A DNA stretch of 64,000 nt, from NCBI GenBank assembly GCA_902373515.1, contig CABKML010000007.1, positions 1 to 64,000 of the forward strand. Direction: 5' to 3'. Made by a program: the position numbers and the translations under genes. Positions 9,802 through 17,962 of the stretch are shown here, one piece after another (within the stretch, counting starts at the first letter, position 1; each line of letters begins with the position of its first letter). The notes beneath the pieces are model-generated. The model searched no databases. It was not told the DNA's origin and saw only the letters and a program-made list of their open reading frames with translations. Origin of the DNA: an uncultured Eubacteriales bacterium. Its GTDB lineage: Bacteria > Bacillota > Clostridia > Saccharofermentanales > Fastidiosipilaceae.

Positions 9802-9817
9802 TTGTGCAATTGCTGAA
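9802..9817 (+). promoter_or_regulatory. Degenerate TTGTGCA inverted-repeat site upstream of glgB
   Basis: TTGTGCA at 9802-9808, 2-base spacer, then TGCTGAA (5 of 7 positions of TGCACAA). It lies in the 123-base gap before glgB. Related sites occur before both PTS operons and, as a perfect palindrome, before the sialic acid operon. Confidence 0.3.
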
Positions 9818-9854
9818 ATAATATGCGCATTTTAGTGGATTTATTAGGCAATTA

Positions 9855-9883
9855 TGTGCATATCTGTGATAATCTGATATAAT
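9855..9883 (+). promoter_or_regulatory. glgB promoter, extended -10
   Basis: TGATATAAT at 9875-9883 is a perfect -10 hexamer with the TG extension. The -35 region 17 bases upstream (TGTGCA, 9855-9860) is poor. The expected transcript start is near 9890, leaving a leader of about 30 bases before the glgB ATG. Confidence 0.7.
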
Positions 9884-9921
9884 TACCATATATAACTTAG
9901 TTTATCAGTGGGGAGAATACA

Positions 9922-12045
9922 ATGGATCAAGCTTACTTGTTTAATATTGGCGAGAACTTTGAGAGTTATAACTTTCTCGGTGCTCATCGGACTCGAGAAA
10001 ATGATCAGGACGGCTATGTCTTTCGCGTTTGGGCACCCAATGCCCAGGCTGTAACTGTTTTCGGTTCATTTAACGGGTGGAATAAATTTGAGTACTTTAT
10101 GCACAAAGATTGGGCAACAGGCATATTTTCACTGTTTATTCCCAATTTAGCCGATTGGACACGTTACAAATATTGTGTACAGCAGCAAAGCGGCAATTGG
10201 GTGGATAAGATTGATCCTTTCGGTCGCCATTTTGAAGAAAGACCAAGTACAGCTACGATTTTGGTAGGTGAAGGCGATTATGTCTGGCAGGATGAAGAAT
10301 TTTGTCGGCAAAGAAAATCAGTATTCGATCCGCAACCTTTGAATATTTATGAAATGCATCTTGGCAGTTGGATGAAACATTGGGACGGTAATTGTTACAG
10401 TTATCGTGACTTAGCTGAGAGATTACCCGATTATTTGAACGATATGGGCTACAATGCCGTGGAGTTTATGCCGGTAACTGAATATCCGCTGGATGCTTCT
10501 TGGGGCTATCAGGTAACGGGATATTTCGCTGCCACGTCGCGTTACGGGACACCGAATGACTTGAAATATCTGGTTGATTGTCTGCATCGCCATGGAATCA
10601 AAGTTATTTTCGACTGGGTGCCGGCTCATTTCCCGAAGAATGAGGTGGGCTTGGCTCGCTTTGACGGTACGCCGCAGTTTGAATATGCCGATCCTTTGAA
10701 AGGTGAACAACCCAGTTGGGGTACATATATTTTCGATTTTGCCAAACGTGAAGTACACAGCTTCTTAATTTCTTCCGCTAATTTTTGGATTAAAGAGTTC
10801 CACGGTGACGGTATCCGTGTCGATGCAGTTTCCGCTATGCTTTATTTGGACTTCGATAAACCTAACGGCAGCGTGCGTAATGTCTATGGCGGTAATGAGA
10901 ATCTGGAAGCGATAGATTTCTTACGCCGGGTAAATTCTATTTTGCGTGATCGCTATCCGTATTGCATGTTAATTGCGGAGGAATCGACAGCTTATCCTTC
11001 GATTACCAAGAGTGCGCAGGACGGCGGCTTAGGTTTCACCCATAAGTGGAATATGGGTTGGATGCACGATACATTGGACTATTACAGCTTGGATTACCTT
11101 TATCGCGTCTATCACTACCATATGTTAACTTTCTCGTTGACTTATGCTTTTAGTGAGAACTTTGTCTTACCTTTCTCACATGATGAAGTCGTACACGGCA
11201 AAAAGTCGATTTTGGGCCGACAATTCGGTGATTTATGGCGGCAGATGGCCAGTGCCCGTTCCTTGTACGCTTGGCAAATAGGTCATCCGGGTGCCAAACT
11301 TAATTTTATGGGCTACGAGTTGGGACAGTTCGCTGAATGGAACTTCAATGAACAAATCGACTGGTATTTGTTGGAATATGAACATCATGCCAAATTACAT
11401 AATTACATTCGTAAGTTGAATCATTTGTATTTGTCCGAACCGGCTTTGTGGACAAAGGAGCATGATTGGTCCGGATTTAAGTGGTTACAGGTCAACGATG
11501 CTAAAAATTCCGTTTACGCTTATGCTCGCTTTGCCGACAAACCGGAAGATACCCTAGTCTTTATCTTTAATAATACACCGGCAGTTTTGGAAGATTATAA
11601 ATTGGAATTGCCCTATTACGGTAAATATGAAGTTTTGTTGAATTCCGATGATAACGAGTGGTACGGTTCCGATAACTTGGGTAAATTGCAGGAAATTCAA
11701 ACGGTTACTTTGGATGCGGCTGCTGCTAAACAGAATTACGACTTGACAAAAGAAAAATTTGATAAAAAATTGCAGAAATTCTCGAAAGAGCATGCCGAAA
11801 TGAAGAAGAAGCTTGCCGAACTTAAAGAAGATTATGTTGATTTGTTGCTGGAACAGGCTAATTACGGTAAATTGATGACGATGACCCGAGATGATGTTCA
11901 GAATCTGCATTATCCGGAATTGAAATATTACTCTTTACCCGATTTAGCGATGACCGAATTGCAAACTTTGACAAGTCCTTATGCCAGCTGCGACATTAAG
12001 TTGCCGCCGTTAGCAGTCTTGATTTTAAAGTACAAGGGCAACTGA
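9922..12045 (+). CDS. glgB: 1,4-alpha-glucan branching enzyme with inserted coiled coil
   Basis: Makes alpha-1,6 branches in glycogen. Order: CBM48 domain (residues 20-120, FGSFNGWNKFEY), GH13 catalytic barrel with nucleophile Asp in GDGIRVDAVSAM, acid/base Glu in LIAEEST and the transition-state stabiliser in SHDEVVHGK, then a C-terminal beta domain ending in LPPLAVLILK. That last domain is interrupted near residues 599-652 by a charged heptad-like helix rich in K and E that ordinary GlgB lacks, making the protein 707 aa. The start is ATG 9922 behind GGGGAG. No other glycogen gene (glgC, glgA, glgP) is adjacent; an alpha-amylase lies at 58.2 kb. Confidence 0.93.
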   Translation: MDQAYLFNIGENFESYNFLGAHRTRENDQDGYVFRVWAPNAQAVTVFGSFNGWNKFEYFMHKDWATGIFSLFIPNLADWTRYKYCVQQQSGNWVDKIDPFGRHFEERPSTATILVGEGDYVWQDEEFCRQRKSVFDPQPLNIYEMHLGSWMKHWDGNCYSYRDLAERLPDYLNDMGYNAVEFMPVTEYPLDASWGYQVTGYFAATSRYGTPNDLKYLVDCLHRHGIKVIFDWVPAHFPKNEVGLARFDGTPQFEYADPLKGEQPSWGTYIFDFAKREVHSFLISSANFWIKEFHGDGIRVDAVSAMLYLDFDKPNGSVRNVYGGNENLEAIDFLRRVNSILRDRYPYCMLIAEESTAYPSITKSAQDGGLGFTHKWNMGWMHDTLDYYSLDYLYRVYHYHMLTFSLTYAFSENFVLPFSHDEVVHGKKSILGRQFGDLWRQMASARSLYAWQIGHPGAKLNFMGYELGQFAEWNFNEQIDWYLLEYEHHAKLHNYIRKLNHLYLSEPALWTKEHDWSGFKWLQVNDAKNSVYAYARFADKPEDTLVFIFNNTPAVLEDYKLELPYYGKYEVLLNSDDNEWYGSDNLGKLQEIQTVTLDAAAAKQNYDLTKEKFDKKLQKFSKEHAEMKKKLAELKEDYVDLLLEQANYGKLMTMTRDDVQNLHYPELKYYSLPDLAMTELQTLTSPYASCDIKLPPLAVLILKYKGN

Positions 12046-12073
12046 GAATCCGTTGATGATTGTCAATAACAAC

Positions 12074-12101
12074 AAAAATGCCGCCATCAGGCGGCATTTT
12101 T
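12074..12101. terminator. Bidirectional terminator between glgB and tRNA-Thr
   Basis: Twelve-pair stem (GCCGCC at 12080-12085 with GGCGGC at 12090-12095, extended by A-T pairs), loop ATCA, with A-run on one side and T-run on the other. It can stop both the glgB transcript and the convergent tRNA transcript. Confidence 0.92.
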
Positions 12102-12111
12102 AATTATAAAA

Positions 12112-12184
<73 letters not shown>

Positions 12185-12199
12185 GAATAATACAAAATT

Positions 12200-12227
12200 A
12201 TTATAAGGGAAAATTTCGGCTTGTCAA
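12200..12227 (-). promoter_or_regulatory. tRNA-Thr promoter
   Basis: On the minus strand, perfect TTGACA (12222-12227) and perfect TATAAT (12200-12205) with a 16-base spacer, 15 bases upstream of the mature tRNA 5' end. It is the closest match to consensus in the window, as expected for a stable RNA gene. Confidence 0.88.
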
Positions 12228-12251
12228 ATTAGCAGCGGATTTTGGTATAAT
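12222..12251 (+). promoter_or_regulatory. RNase J promoter, extended -10
   Basis: TGGTATAAT at 12243-12251 is a perfect extended -10. The nearest -35-like hexamer, TTGTCA at 12221-12226, has a long 19-base spacer and overlaps the -35 of the divergent tRNA promoter, so the two promoters probably compete. Confidence 0.65.
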
Positions 12252-12277
12252 AGGAAAAGATAGAAATTGGAGAATTT

Positions 12278-14389
12278 ATGAATAAAACAAATAGTAACAA
12301 TGTGAAAATACCGGGCGGCAAACGAATCCGCTTCAAAACATTTAAGCCGCAAAATAATATTAAACCGCAGCCGATCGGACCGGTGACGAATAAATTGGCG
12401 AACGAAAATAAAGAAAAGAGTAGCGGGAAGAGCTTGCCGCTCAGAGCGGCCAAGACTCCGGTTAAAAGCAGCAAGGCACCGTTATTTGCTCACGGCAGCA
12501 GAATAAGAATTGCTAAAAACAAGTTATTACAAAAGAATCAAATTCGCCCGTACAAAAGAACTAAACTTAAGTTGTTGTATCGGCCGAATTTATCGCCGCA
12601 GTTGGAATTTTTGAAACTGGCTGACAGCGAACCTAAATTTAACACCTATGAAAATCGTTTCCAAAGAATGATGTCCGTTCAGACACCTCGTTCGGTCAGT
12701 AAACAGCTGCCGAAAGCACCGCAGGGAGCGCTTAAAATTATTCCTTTAGGCGGTCTGTGTGAAGTGGGTAAAAATTTAACATGTTATGAATATGAGAATG
12801 AGATTATAGTTGTTGATGTCGGCGTGAAGTTTCCGACAGAGGATCATCCGGGAATAGACTCGGTTTTGCCTAATATGCAATATCTTTACGATAATAAAGA
12901 TAAAATCAAAGGTATTTTTATTACCCACGGACATGAAGATCATATAGGCTCAATCGCCTGGCTGATGGAAAAGGTTAAAGCGCCTATATTTGCCGGCCCT
13001 TTGGCTATCAAATTAATTGAGAAAAAATTGAAAGAGCGGAACTTGACTAATGCCTGCCGTGATTTGCATGTTTGCCATAGCGGTGAAACTGTAATAGCCG
13101 GTAAATTTAAGGTGGAATATATTCATGTCAATCACTCAATTGCAGATGCCTTCTCTTTGGCGATTTTCACTCCGGCCGGAACAGTTATTCATTCAGGCGA
13201 TTTTAAGGTGGATTTTACGCCGATAAACGGACAGGCAATTGATCTGCAACGTTTTGCCGAATTGGGTAAAGAAGGCGTTCTACTCTATATGTGTGAGAGT
13301 ACGAATGCGACCAAAAACGGTTATACGATGTCGGAGAAAACTATAGGTCGGTGCTTTGATGATTATTTCCGGGAAGCTGCAGGCAGAATCTTTGTTTCTA
13401 CTTTCTCGAGCAATGTTGATCGGGTGTCTCAAGTTATCTCCGCGGCCGAAGCTTATAATCGTAAAGTTTGTCTTTTAGGACGTTCGATGCAGTCCGTTTT
13501 CCAAGCTGCCTTTGACTTGGGATATATTAAAATTAAGCATAATACTTTAATTGATTTAAAAGATATTCATAAATATAAGCCGCAGGAACTGTGCTTCATT
13601 ATGACCGGCAGTCAGGGAGAGCCTTTAGCTGTTTTAAGTCGAGTTGCTTATTCGGAGCATCCGGCCATCAGTATCAAAGAAGGCGATACCATTATTTTGA
13701 GTTCTTCTCCCATCCCCGGTAATGAACGTTCAGTTGTCAGGGTTATTGATGAGTTGTATAAACACGGTGCTACGGTTATATATAATCAATTGAATGAAGT
13801 GCATGTTTCGGGGCACGCTTCCAGAGAAGAATTGAAATTGATGCACAGCATTATCAAACCGCGTTACTTTGTTCCGGGACACGGTGAATACCACATGCTT
13901 TATGAACATGCTAAATTAGCGCATGAATTGGGGCAACCGTGGAATAATATTTTTATTATGCATAATGGTGATGTCCTTTCTTTGAAAGACGATTTTGCCG
14001 CTATTACCGGATATGTACCGGGTAACGACGTTTTGATTGACGGCAGCACCAGAACTTTGGCTAATACCAAAGTTATTCAGGAACGTCATACTTTAGCTGA
14101 CAAGGGCTTAATCGATCTGGCCTTTGCCGTAAATGAATTGAACGGTGACCTTTTGGGTGAAGCGGAAATTAAGACTGTCGGTTTTATTTTTGAAACAGAC
14201 AAGGGAATTGAACATAATTTTAAAGAGGTAATCAGTCGGGAAATTCAGGCGGCGAAGAAGAGCGGCAAACCGTTGGCAACATTCTTGACCTCAGATTATT
14301 TCCGCCAAAAACTTTTAGCTTATTTACATAAAGCGACGGGGAGAGAAGCTGAAATAATTATTAGTATTGTCCCTGTACGTCTGCGATAA
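12278..14389 (+). CDS. rnj: Ribonuclease J with long basic N-terminal extension
   Basis: Metallo-beta-lactamase/beta-CASP ribonuclease of mRNA decay and rRNA maturation. The core begins near residue 148 (LKIIPLGGLCEVGKN) and carries the metal motif THGHEDHIGS near residue 213, the SGDFKVDF aspartate motif, beta-CASP motifs (STFSSNVDRV, GHASREEL) and PGHGEYHML. A C-terminal domain follows. The total of 703 aa exceeds the usual 555 by about 145 residues, all at the N-terminus: lysine, arginine, asparagine and proline rich, probably disordered and RNA-binding, as in some actinobacterial and clostridial RNase J. The start is ATG 12278 behind TTGGAG. An extended -10 promoter lies 27 bases upstream. 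Confidence 0.92.
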   Translation: MNKTNSNNVKIPGGKRIRFKTFKPQNNIKPQPIGPVTNKLANENKEKSSGKSLPLRAAKTPVKSSKAPLFAHGSRIRIAKNKLLQKNQIRPYKRTKLKLLYRPNLSPQLEFLKLADSEPKFNTYENRFQRMMSVQTPRSVSKQLPKAPQGALKIIPLGGLCEVGKNLTCYEYENEIIVVDVGVKFPTEDHPGIDSVLPNMQYLYDNKDKIKGIFITHGHEDHIGSIAWLMEKVKAPIFAGPLAIKLIEKKLKERNLTNACRDLHVCHSGETVIAGKFKVEYIHVNHSIADAFSLAIFTPAGTVIHSGDFKVDFTPINGQAIDLQRFAELGKEGVLLYMCESTNATKNGYTMSEKTIGRCFDDYFREAAGRIFVSTFSSNVDRVSQVISAAEAYNRKVCLLGRSMQSVFQAAFDLGYIKIKHNTLIDLKDIHKYKPQELCFIMTGSQGEPLAVLSRVAYSEHPAISIKEGDTIILSSSPIPGNERSVVRVIDELYKHGATVIYNQLNEVHVSGHASREELKLMHSIIKPRYFVPGHGEYHMLYEHAKLAHELGQPWNNIFIMHNGDVLSLKDDFAAITGYVPGNDVLIDGSTRTLANTKVIQERHTLADKGLIDLAFAVNELNGDLLGEAEIKTVGFIFETDKGIEHNFKEVISREIQAAKKSGKPLATFLTSDYFRQKLLAYLHKATGREAEIIISIVPVRLR

Positions 14390-14393
14390 GTTG

Positions 14394-14402
14394 TGTTATA
14401 AT
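14394..14402 (+). promoter_or_regulatory. rpsF operon promoter, extended -10
   Basis: TGTTATAAT at 14394-14402, directly after the RNase J stop. No good -35 is visible. It would start a leader of about 65 bases before rpsF. Confidence 0.65.
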
Positions 14403-14415
14403 ATCAAAGTTATTT

Positions 14416-14472
14416 GCACCTAAACAGGTGCCCTCGCCTGATATTTTCAGGCCAATGTCCGAGAGGAGGTGA
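14416..14472 (+). promoter_or_regulatory. Structured rpsF leader, candidate bS6:bS18 autoregulatory element
   Basis: Two perfect hairpins: GCACCT-AAAC-AGGTGC (14416-14431) and GCCTGA-TATTT-TCAGGC (14436-14452). CTCG at 14433-14436 can instead pair with CGAG at 14460-14463, next to a CCG and the Shine-Dalgarno. A hairpin with an unpaired CCG near the rpsF start is the known feature of the bS6:bS18 mRNA site, so feedback control by the two proteins encoded in this operon is likely. Confidence 0.5.
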
Positions 14473-14476
14473 AGTC

Positions 14477-14767
14477 ATGGATCGTAACTATGAATTAATG
14501 TTTGCATTAGTTCCGACTTTAGATGAGGAAGCTTTGAAGCAAGCTGTAGAGAGTATTGAAGCTTTAGTTAGCTCCAACGCTACAATTACATCTTCCGAAG
14601 CTGTCGGTAAGCAACGTTTAGCATACGAAATCAATGATTACAAGGAAGCTTATTATCATGTTGTTAAATTCCAAACAGCCAAAATTGAGCATCCGAAAGA
14701 AATTGATCGTTTGTTGAAGATTAATGAATCTGTTCTGCGTTTTATTATTGTTCGTCAAGACAAGTAA
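14477..14767 (+). CDS. rpsF: 30S ribosomal protein bS6
   Basis: Small-subunit protein that binds 16S rRNA as a dimer with bS18. The 96-residue sequence (NYELMFALVPTLDEEAL, YHVVKFQTAKIEHPKEIDRL) is a typical S6 ferredoxin-like fold. The start at ATG 14477 is set by GGAGGTGA at 14465-14472; an upstream in-frame start would cross the leader hairpins and is rejected. It is first in the conserved operon rpsF-ssb-rpsR. Confidence 0.96.
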   Translation: MDRNYELMFALVPTLDEEALKQAVESIEALVSSNATITSSEAVGKQRLAYEINDYKEAYYHVVKFQTAKIEHPKEIDRLLKINESVLRFIIVRQDK

Positions 14768-14800
14768 TTGGAACGCGAAAGTTGATGGAGGCAAATAATA

Positions 14801-15277
14801 ATGAATAAAGTTATTTTGATGGGTCGCTTAACTAAAGATCCGGAATTACGCCGGACCAACACGAGCGGTATACCTGTGGTTTCTTTTACTTTGGCGGTTG
14901 ATCGTCGCTTCAAATCACAAAACGGTGAACGCGAGACTGATTTTATTTCGTTAATTGCTTGGCGTCAACAAGCTGAATTTGTTGCCAAATATTTGCATCA
15001 AGGCTCTAAAATTTGCGTAGTCGGCACCCTTCAAACTCGTAGTTATGAGAAGAACGGTGAGAAACGTTATGTTACGGAAGTGGTAGTTGAAGAGGTTTAC
15101 TTTGCTGAAAGTAAAAACGGCAGTGCTCAAGGCTCCAATTCTGCCGCGAACTATACGCCGACAGCTAAAGCTCAGGGACAGGCTCCCGTACAGGCTAATG
15201 ATGCCTTTGACATGGATAACGGTGACGAATTCTTTAAGACTTCAGGCAGTGATGATGTTCTGCCGTTTTCTTTATAA
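14801..15277 (+). CDS. ssb: Single-stranded DNA-binding protein
   Basis: Coats single-stranded DNA in replication and repair and recruits partners by its C-terminal tip. Residues 1-108 are the OB fold (MNKVILMGRLTKDPELR, FISLIAWRQQAEFVAKYL); a glutamine/alanine-rich linker follows; the acidic tip ends DDVLPFSL, a slight variant of the usual DDDIPF with two extra residues. At 158 aa it is of normal length. It sits between rpsF and rpsR, the standard Bacillota order. Confidence 0.96.
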   Translation: MNKVILMGRLTKDPELRRTNTSGIPVVSFTLAVDRRFKSQNGERETDFISLIAWRQQAEFVAKYLHQGSKICVVGTLQTRSYEKNGEKRYVTEVVVEEVYFAESKNGSAQGSNSAANYTPTAKAQGQAPVQANDAFDMDNGDEFFKTSGSDDVLPFSL

Positions 15278-15296
15278 CTAATGAAGGAGTTACAAT

Positions 15297-15539
15297 ATGG
15301 CTGAAAATCGCAGTTTTCGTCGTCCGCATCGTATGCGCAGAAAAGTTTGTCAGTTCTGTGCCGACCATGTGGAAGTAATTGATTACAAAGATGTCAATAC
15401 TTTAAAGAAATTTATTACTGAAGCGGGCAAGATTTTACCGCGTCGCAACAGCGGCAACTGTGCTAAACACCAACGTCCGTTGGCTGTAGCAATTAAACGT
15501 GCCCGTTTTATGGCGCTTTTACCTTTTGTCGGTGAGTAG
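15297..15539 (+). CDS. rpsR: 30S ribosomal protein bS18
   Basis: Small-subunit ribosomal protein, bS6 partner. The 80 aa include [32 protein letters not shown] and the C-terminal [21 protein letters not shown], all typical. The N-terminal cysteines (CQFC) resemble zinc-binding forms but only two are present there. A strong terminator follows at 15566. Confidence 0.96.
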   Translation: MAENRSFRRPHRMRRKVCQFCADHVEVIDYKDVNTLKKFITEAGKILPRRNSGNCAKHQRPLAVAIKRARFMALLPFVGE

Positions 15540-15565
15540 TTTATCTATCTGTTGATAATTGATTT

Positions 15566-15608
15566 AGTCCTCTTTTGCACTTTTTAAGTTGCTTCGGAGG
15601 ACTTTTTT
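15566..15608 (+). terminator. Terminator after rpsR
   Basis: AGTCCTC (15566-15572) pairs with GAGGACT (15597-15603); an inner stem GCACTT/AAGT-T-GC extends it. A run of six T follows. It closes the rpsF-ssb-rpsR operon. Confidence 0.88.
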
Positions 15609-15683
15609 ATACTTGGTTTTTCTTTTCTTAAATTACCGATTTTTTTGTTTTATTTGGTAATTCTATCGTTTCACTAAAACAAT

Positions 15684-15699
15684 ATATGCATGTGCACAA
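15684..15699 (+). promoter_or_regulatory. Degenerate TTGTGCA-type inverted repeat upstream of PTS operon 1
   Basis: ATATGCA-TG-TGCACAA: the right half-site is perfect and the left matches 5 of 7 positions. It lies 16 bases upstream of the -35 of the glycosylasparaginase/PTS promoter. It belongs to the motif family perfect at 42164-42180. Confidence 0.35.
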
Positions 15700-15714
15700 A
15701 ATTGTCCCTTTCTC

Positions 15715-15743
15715 TTGCACTAAACTTAGTTAATTAGTATAAT
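15715..15743 (+). promoter_or_regulatory. Promoter of the glycosylasparaginase/PTS operon
   Basis: TTGCAC (15715-15720), a 17-base spacer, then TATAAT (15738-15743). The leader to the ATG at 15770 is about 20 bases and holds AAAGGAG. Confidence 0.82.
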
Positions 15744-15769
15744 TTAGGAAATTAAAGGAGTAGAGAGTT

Positions 15770-16738
15770 ATGTGGGCTATTGTAGGAACATGGCGTATGG
15801 CTTTAGAAGGTATTACTAAGGCTGCCGGTGAACTGTCTGCAGGTAGAAGTGCCGGAGATGCTTTGGAAATTGCCGTTAAAGAAACGGAAGATTATCCTTA
15901 TTTCAAGTCCGTCGGCTACGGCGGTTTACCTAATGAGAATATGGAAGTCGAGCTGGATGCAGGCTATATGGACGGCGATGATTTGACTGTCGGAGCTGTA
16001 GCCGGTATCAAAGATTTTGCTAATCCTATCTCCATTGCCAGACGTTTGTCACTTGAAAAATGCAATAATTTTTTGGTAGGCACGGGCGCTGAAGCTTATG
16101 CTTCCAAATCCGGTTTTGAGCGTAAAACTATGCTGACTCAAAGAGCCAAAATTCATTATTATAATCGTCTGAAACAGGAACAGAAGGAGAGCAAGGCAGC
16201 AAATTTGAAGCCGTATATCGGTCATGATACTGTAGGCATGGCCTGTTTAGATCAAGCACAGAAAATTTGTGTTGCCACGTCAACTTCAGGCTTGTTTATG
16301 AAACGCCCGGGACGGGTAGGAGACAGTCCGCTTGTCGGCTCCGGTTTCTATGCCGATTCTACAATCGGCGCAGCTACGGCGACCGGCTTAGGCGAAGATA
16401 TTATGAAAGGCCTGATTTCATACGAAATTGTGCGTTGCATGGAAGAAGGTATGTCGGTTCAGGCAGCTTGCGAAATGGCTGTAAATAAGTTGGATTTGCG
16501 TTTGAAAAAGATTAACGGTACGGCGGGTGATATTTCAGTTGTCGCATTGGATAAAAAAGGTAATTTCGGTGTAGCAAGCAATATCAGCGGCTTTTCCTTT
16601 GTTTATGCTTCTGAAAAAACGGCACCTACAGTATATGTCACGGAATTGAAGGAAGGACATACTTTGTATACGCCGGCTAAACAGGAATGGTTGGATGAGT
16701 ATATTAAGACTCGAACCGCACCGTTGAAATTATTATAA
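15770..16738 (+). CDS. N4-(beta-N-acetylglucosaminyl)-L-asparaginase (glycosylasparaginase)
   Basis: Ntn-hydrolase that cleaves the GlcNAc-asparagine bond left from N-glycoprotein breakdown. The precursor self-cleaves before a threonine that becomes the nucleophile; here that site is in GHDTVGMACLD near residues 151-161. Substrate-pocket segments RPGRVGDSPLVGSG and GLGEDIMKGL follow. The 322-aa protein has no signal peptide, so it acts in the cytoplasm and its substrate must be imported. It is the first gene of an operon with PTS IIA, IIB and IIC, which suggests the imported substrate is a (phosphorylated) glycoasparagine. A related isoaspartyl peptidase/asparaginase is the alternative, but HDTVGM favours glycosylasparaginase. 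Confidence 0.85.
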   Translation: MWAIVGTWRMALEGITKAAGELSAGRSAGDALEIAVKETEDYPYFKSVGYGGLPNENMEVELDAGYMDGDDLTVGAVAGIKDFANPISIARRLSLEKCNNFLVGTGAEAYASKSGFERKTMLTQRAKIHYYNRLKQEQKESKAANLKPYIGHDTVGMACLDQAQKICVATSTSGLFMKRPGRVGDSPLVGSGFYADSTIGAATATGLGEDIMKGLISYEIVRCMEEGMSVQAACEMAVNKLDLRLKKINGTAGDISVVALDKKGNFGVASNISGFSFVYASEKTAPTVYVTELKEGHTLYTPAKQEWLDEYIKTRTAPLKLL

Positions 16739-16761
16739 AAAATTGAAGGAGATTTATATTT

Positions 16762-17076
16762 ATGGAAGATATGGAAATGATTTGCTGTCAGATAATAGCT
16801 CAGGCCGGTACGGCAAAATCGTCTTTTATTGAAGGTATGCGGGCAGCGCGCGAAGGTGATTTTACTCGCGCTGAAAAATTATTAACTGAGGGCAATGCTG
16901 CTTTTGCCAAAGCTCATGATGCGCACAGACAATTATTGGTCAAAGAAGCTAACGGCGAAAAAATTGAATTTTCTTTGCTTTTGTTACATGCGGAGGACCA
17001 ATTGAATTCGGCCGATATCTTTAAGACTGTCGCTGAAGAAAATGTAGAAATGTTGCGAGTTTTATTGCACAAATAA
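16762..17076 (+). CDS. PTS system lactose/cellobiose-family IIA component
   Basis: Phosphocarrier that passes phosphate from HPr to IIB. The 104-aa helical protein matches the LacF/ChbA family, with the active histidine at residue 76 in LLLHAEDQL (family HAQDHLM). It stands between the glycosylasparaginase and RDD genes. As the only IIA in the window it may also serve the second IIC-IIB pair at 22.0-23.6 kb, which lacks one. The family transports beta-glucosides and chitobiose-type sugars. Confidence 0.93.
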   Translation: MEDMEMICCQIIAQAGTAKSSFIEGMRAAREGDFTRAEKLLTEGNAAFAKAHDAHRQLLVKEANGEKIEFSLLLLHAEDQLNSADIFKTVAEENVEMLRVLLHK

Positions 17077-17098
17077 GTGCTGCGGGAAGAAATCGCTT

Positions 17099-17620
17099 AT
17101 GGCTTTTAAACGTTTGTGTGCCTTTGTTTTGGACTGGTATTTATCATCTTTGATTGTTGAAGCTGCAATCAGATTGTTAAGCTATCTGTTGCAATTGCCG
17201 CCGAAGTTAAGTATCACATCCGCTTATATTGAGATAAGCGTTTCATTGGTGGTTGCTTTTATTTATTATGTGCTCTTACCCTACGGCGGTAAGACGACCG
17301 GGACTTTGATGATGCGCCTGTTTAATTTGGCAATTGTTGATTACAAAACAGCAGCTAAGCCGAAGTTCAGTGCCTTGTGTTGCCGTTTTTGGTTCGCCGG
17401 TTTTCTGCTGCAGGGGTATTTTTATTCTCAATTCACAAGGACGTGGGAAAATTTACAGCATATTATAAATGTAAAACAACTGATGTGGTTGGATCAGGCA
17501 TTCTTAATTGCTTCAGTCGTTTGCTTATTGCTGACCGTTTACTTAGGTATAAAAAACAAAAAATTTGACCGCTCGATACAAGACTGTATAGCACAGACAA
17601 AAGTAATCGTGCCGGTTTGA
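17099..17620 (+). CDS. RDD-family membrane protein
   Basis: Small membrane protein with the RDD fold: an opening R-x6-D pattern (RLCAFVLDWYLSS), three to four hydrophobic helices (residues 10-35, 45-65, about 100-112, 138-155) and the family segment GGKTTGTLMMRLFNLAIVDY. The function of RDD proteins is largely unknown; a few are linked to ion or compatible-solute transport. Its place between PTS IIA and IIB genes, all in one direction with gaps under 25 bases, implies co-expression with the sugar uptake system, which is unusual. The ribosome site (GGGAAGA) is weak. Confidence 0.8.
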   Translation: MAFKRLCAFVLDWYLSSLIVEAAIRLLSYLLQLPPKLSITSAYIEISVSLVVAFIYYVLLPYGGKTTGTLMMRLFNLAIVDYKTAAKPKFSALCCRFWFAGFLLQGYFYSQFTRTWENLQHIINVKQLMWLDQAFLIASVVCLLLTVYLGIKNKKFDRSIQDCIAQTKVIVPV

Positions 17621-17629
17621 GGGAGTAAT

Positions 17630-17962
17630 ATGAAAAGAATTTATTTGTTTTGTGATAACGCTATGTCTACCAGTTTGATGGCTGCCAGAATGCAAAAAGT
17701 TGCAGATGCACATAATTTGGCGGTCGAAGTCAAGGCTTTTTCGCAGGCGCAGTTGGAAGACATCATTACGGAATTTCATCCGGACGCGGTTTTATTGGGA
17801 CCGCAAGTCAAACACATTTATGAGAAGGTCAAGGAGAAATACGGACACTATGGAATGCCGATTTTCGTTATTGATCCGGATGATTATGGTCAGATGAATG
17901 GTGAACGCGTATTGAAGCGTGCCATATTAGAAATTAAGAAAGGTAGGAATGAAAAATGTTAA
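17630..17962 (+). CDS. PTS system lactose/cellobiose-family IIB component
   Basis: Phosphotransfer protein between IIA and IIC. The 110 aa start with KRIYLFCDNAMSTSLMAARM, with the phosphorylated cysteine at residue 8 at the tip of the first strand as in ChbB/CelA. VLLGPQVKHIYEKVKEKY is the second family motif. It overlaps the IIC gene by 7 bases. Confidence 0.93.
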   Translation: MKRIYLFCDNAMSTSLMAARMQKVADAHNLAVEVKAFSQAQLEDIITEFHPDAVLLGPQVKHIYEKVKEKYGHYGMPIFVIDPDDYGQMNGERVLKRAILEIKKGRNEKC

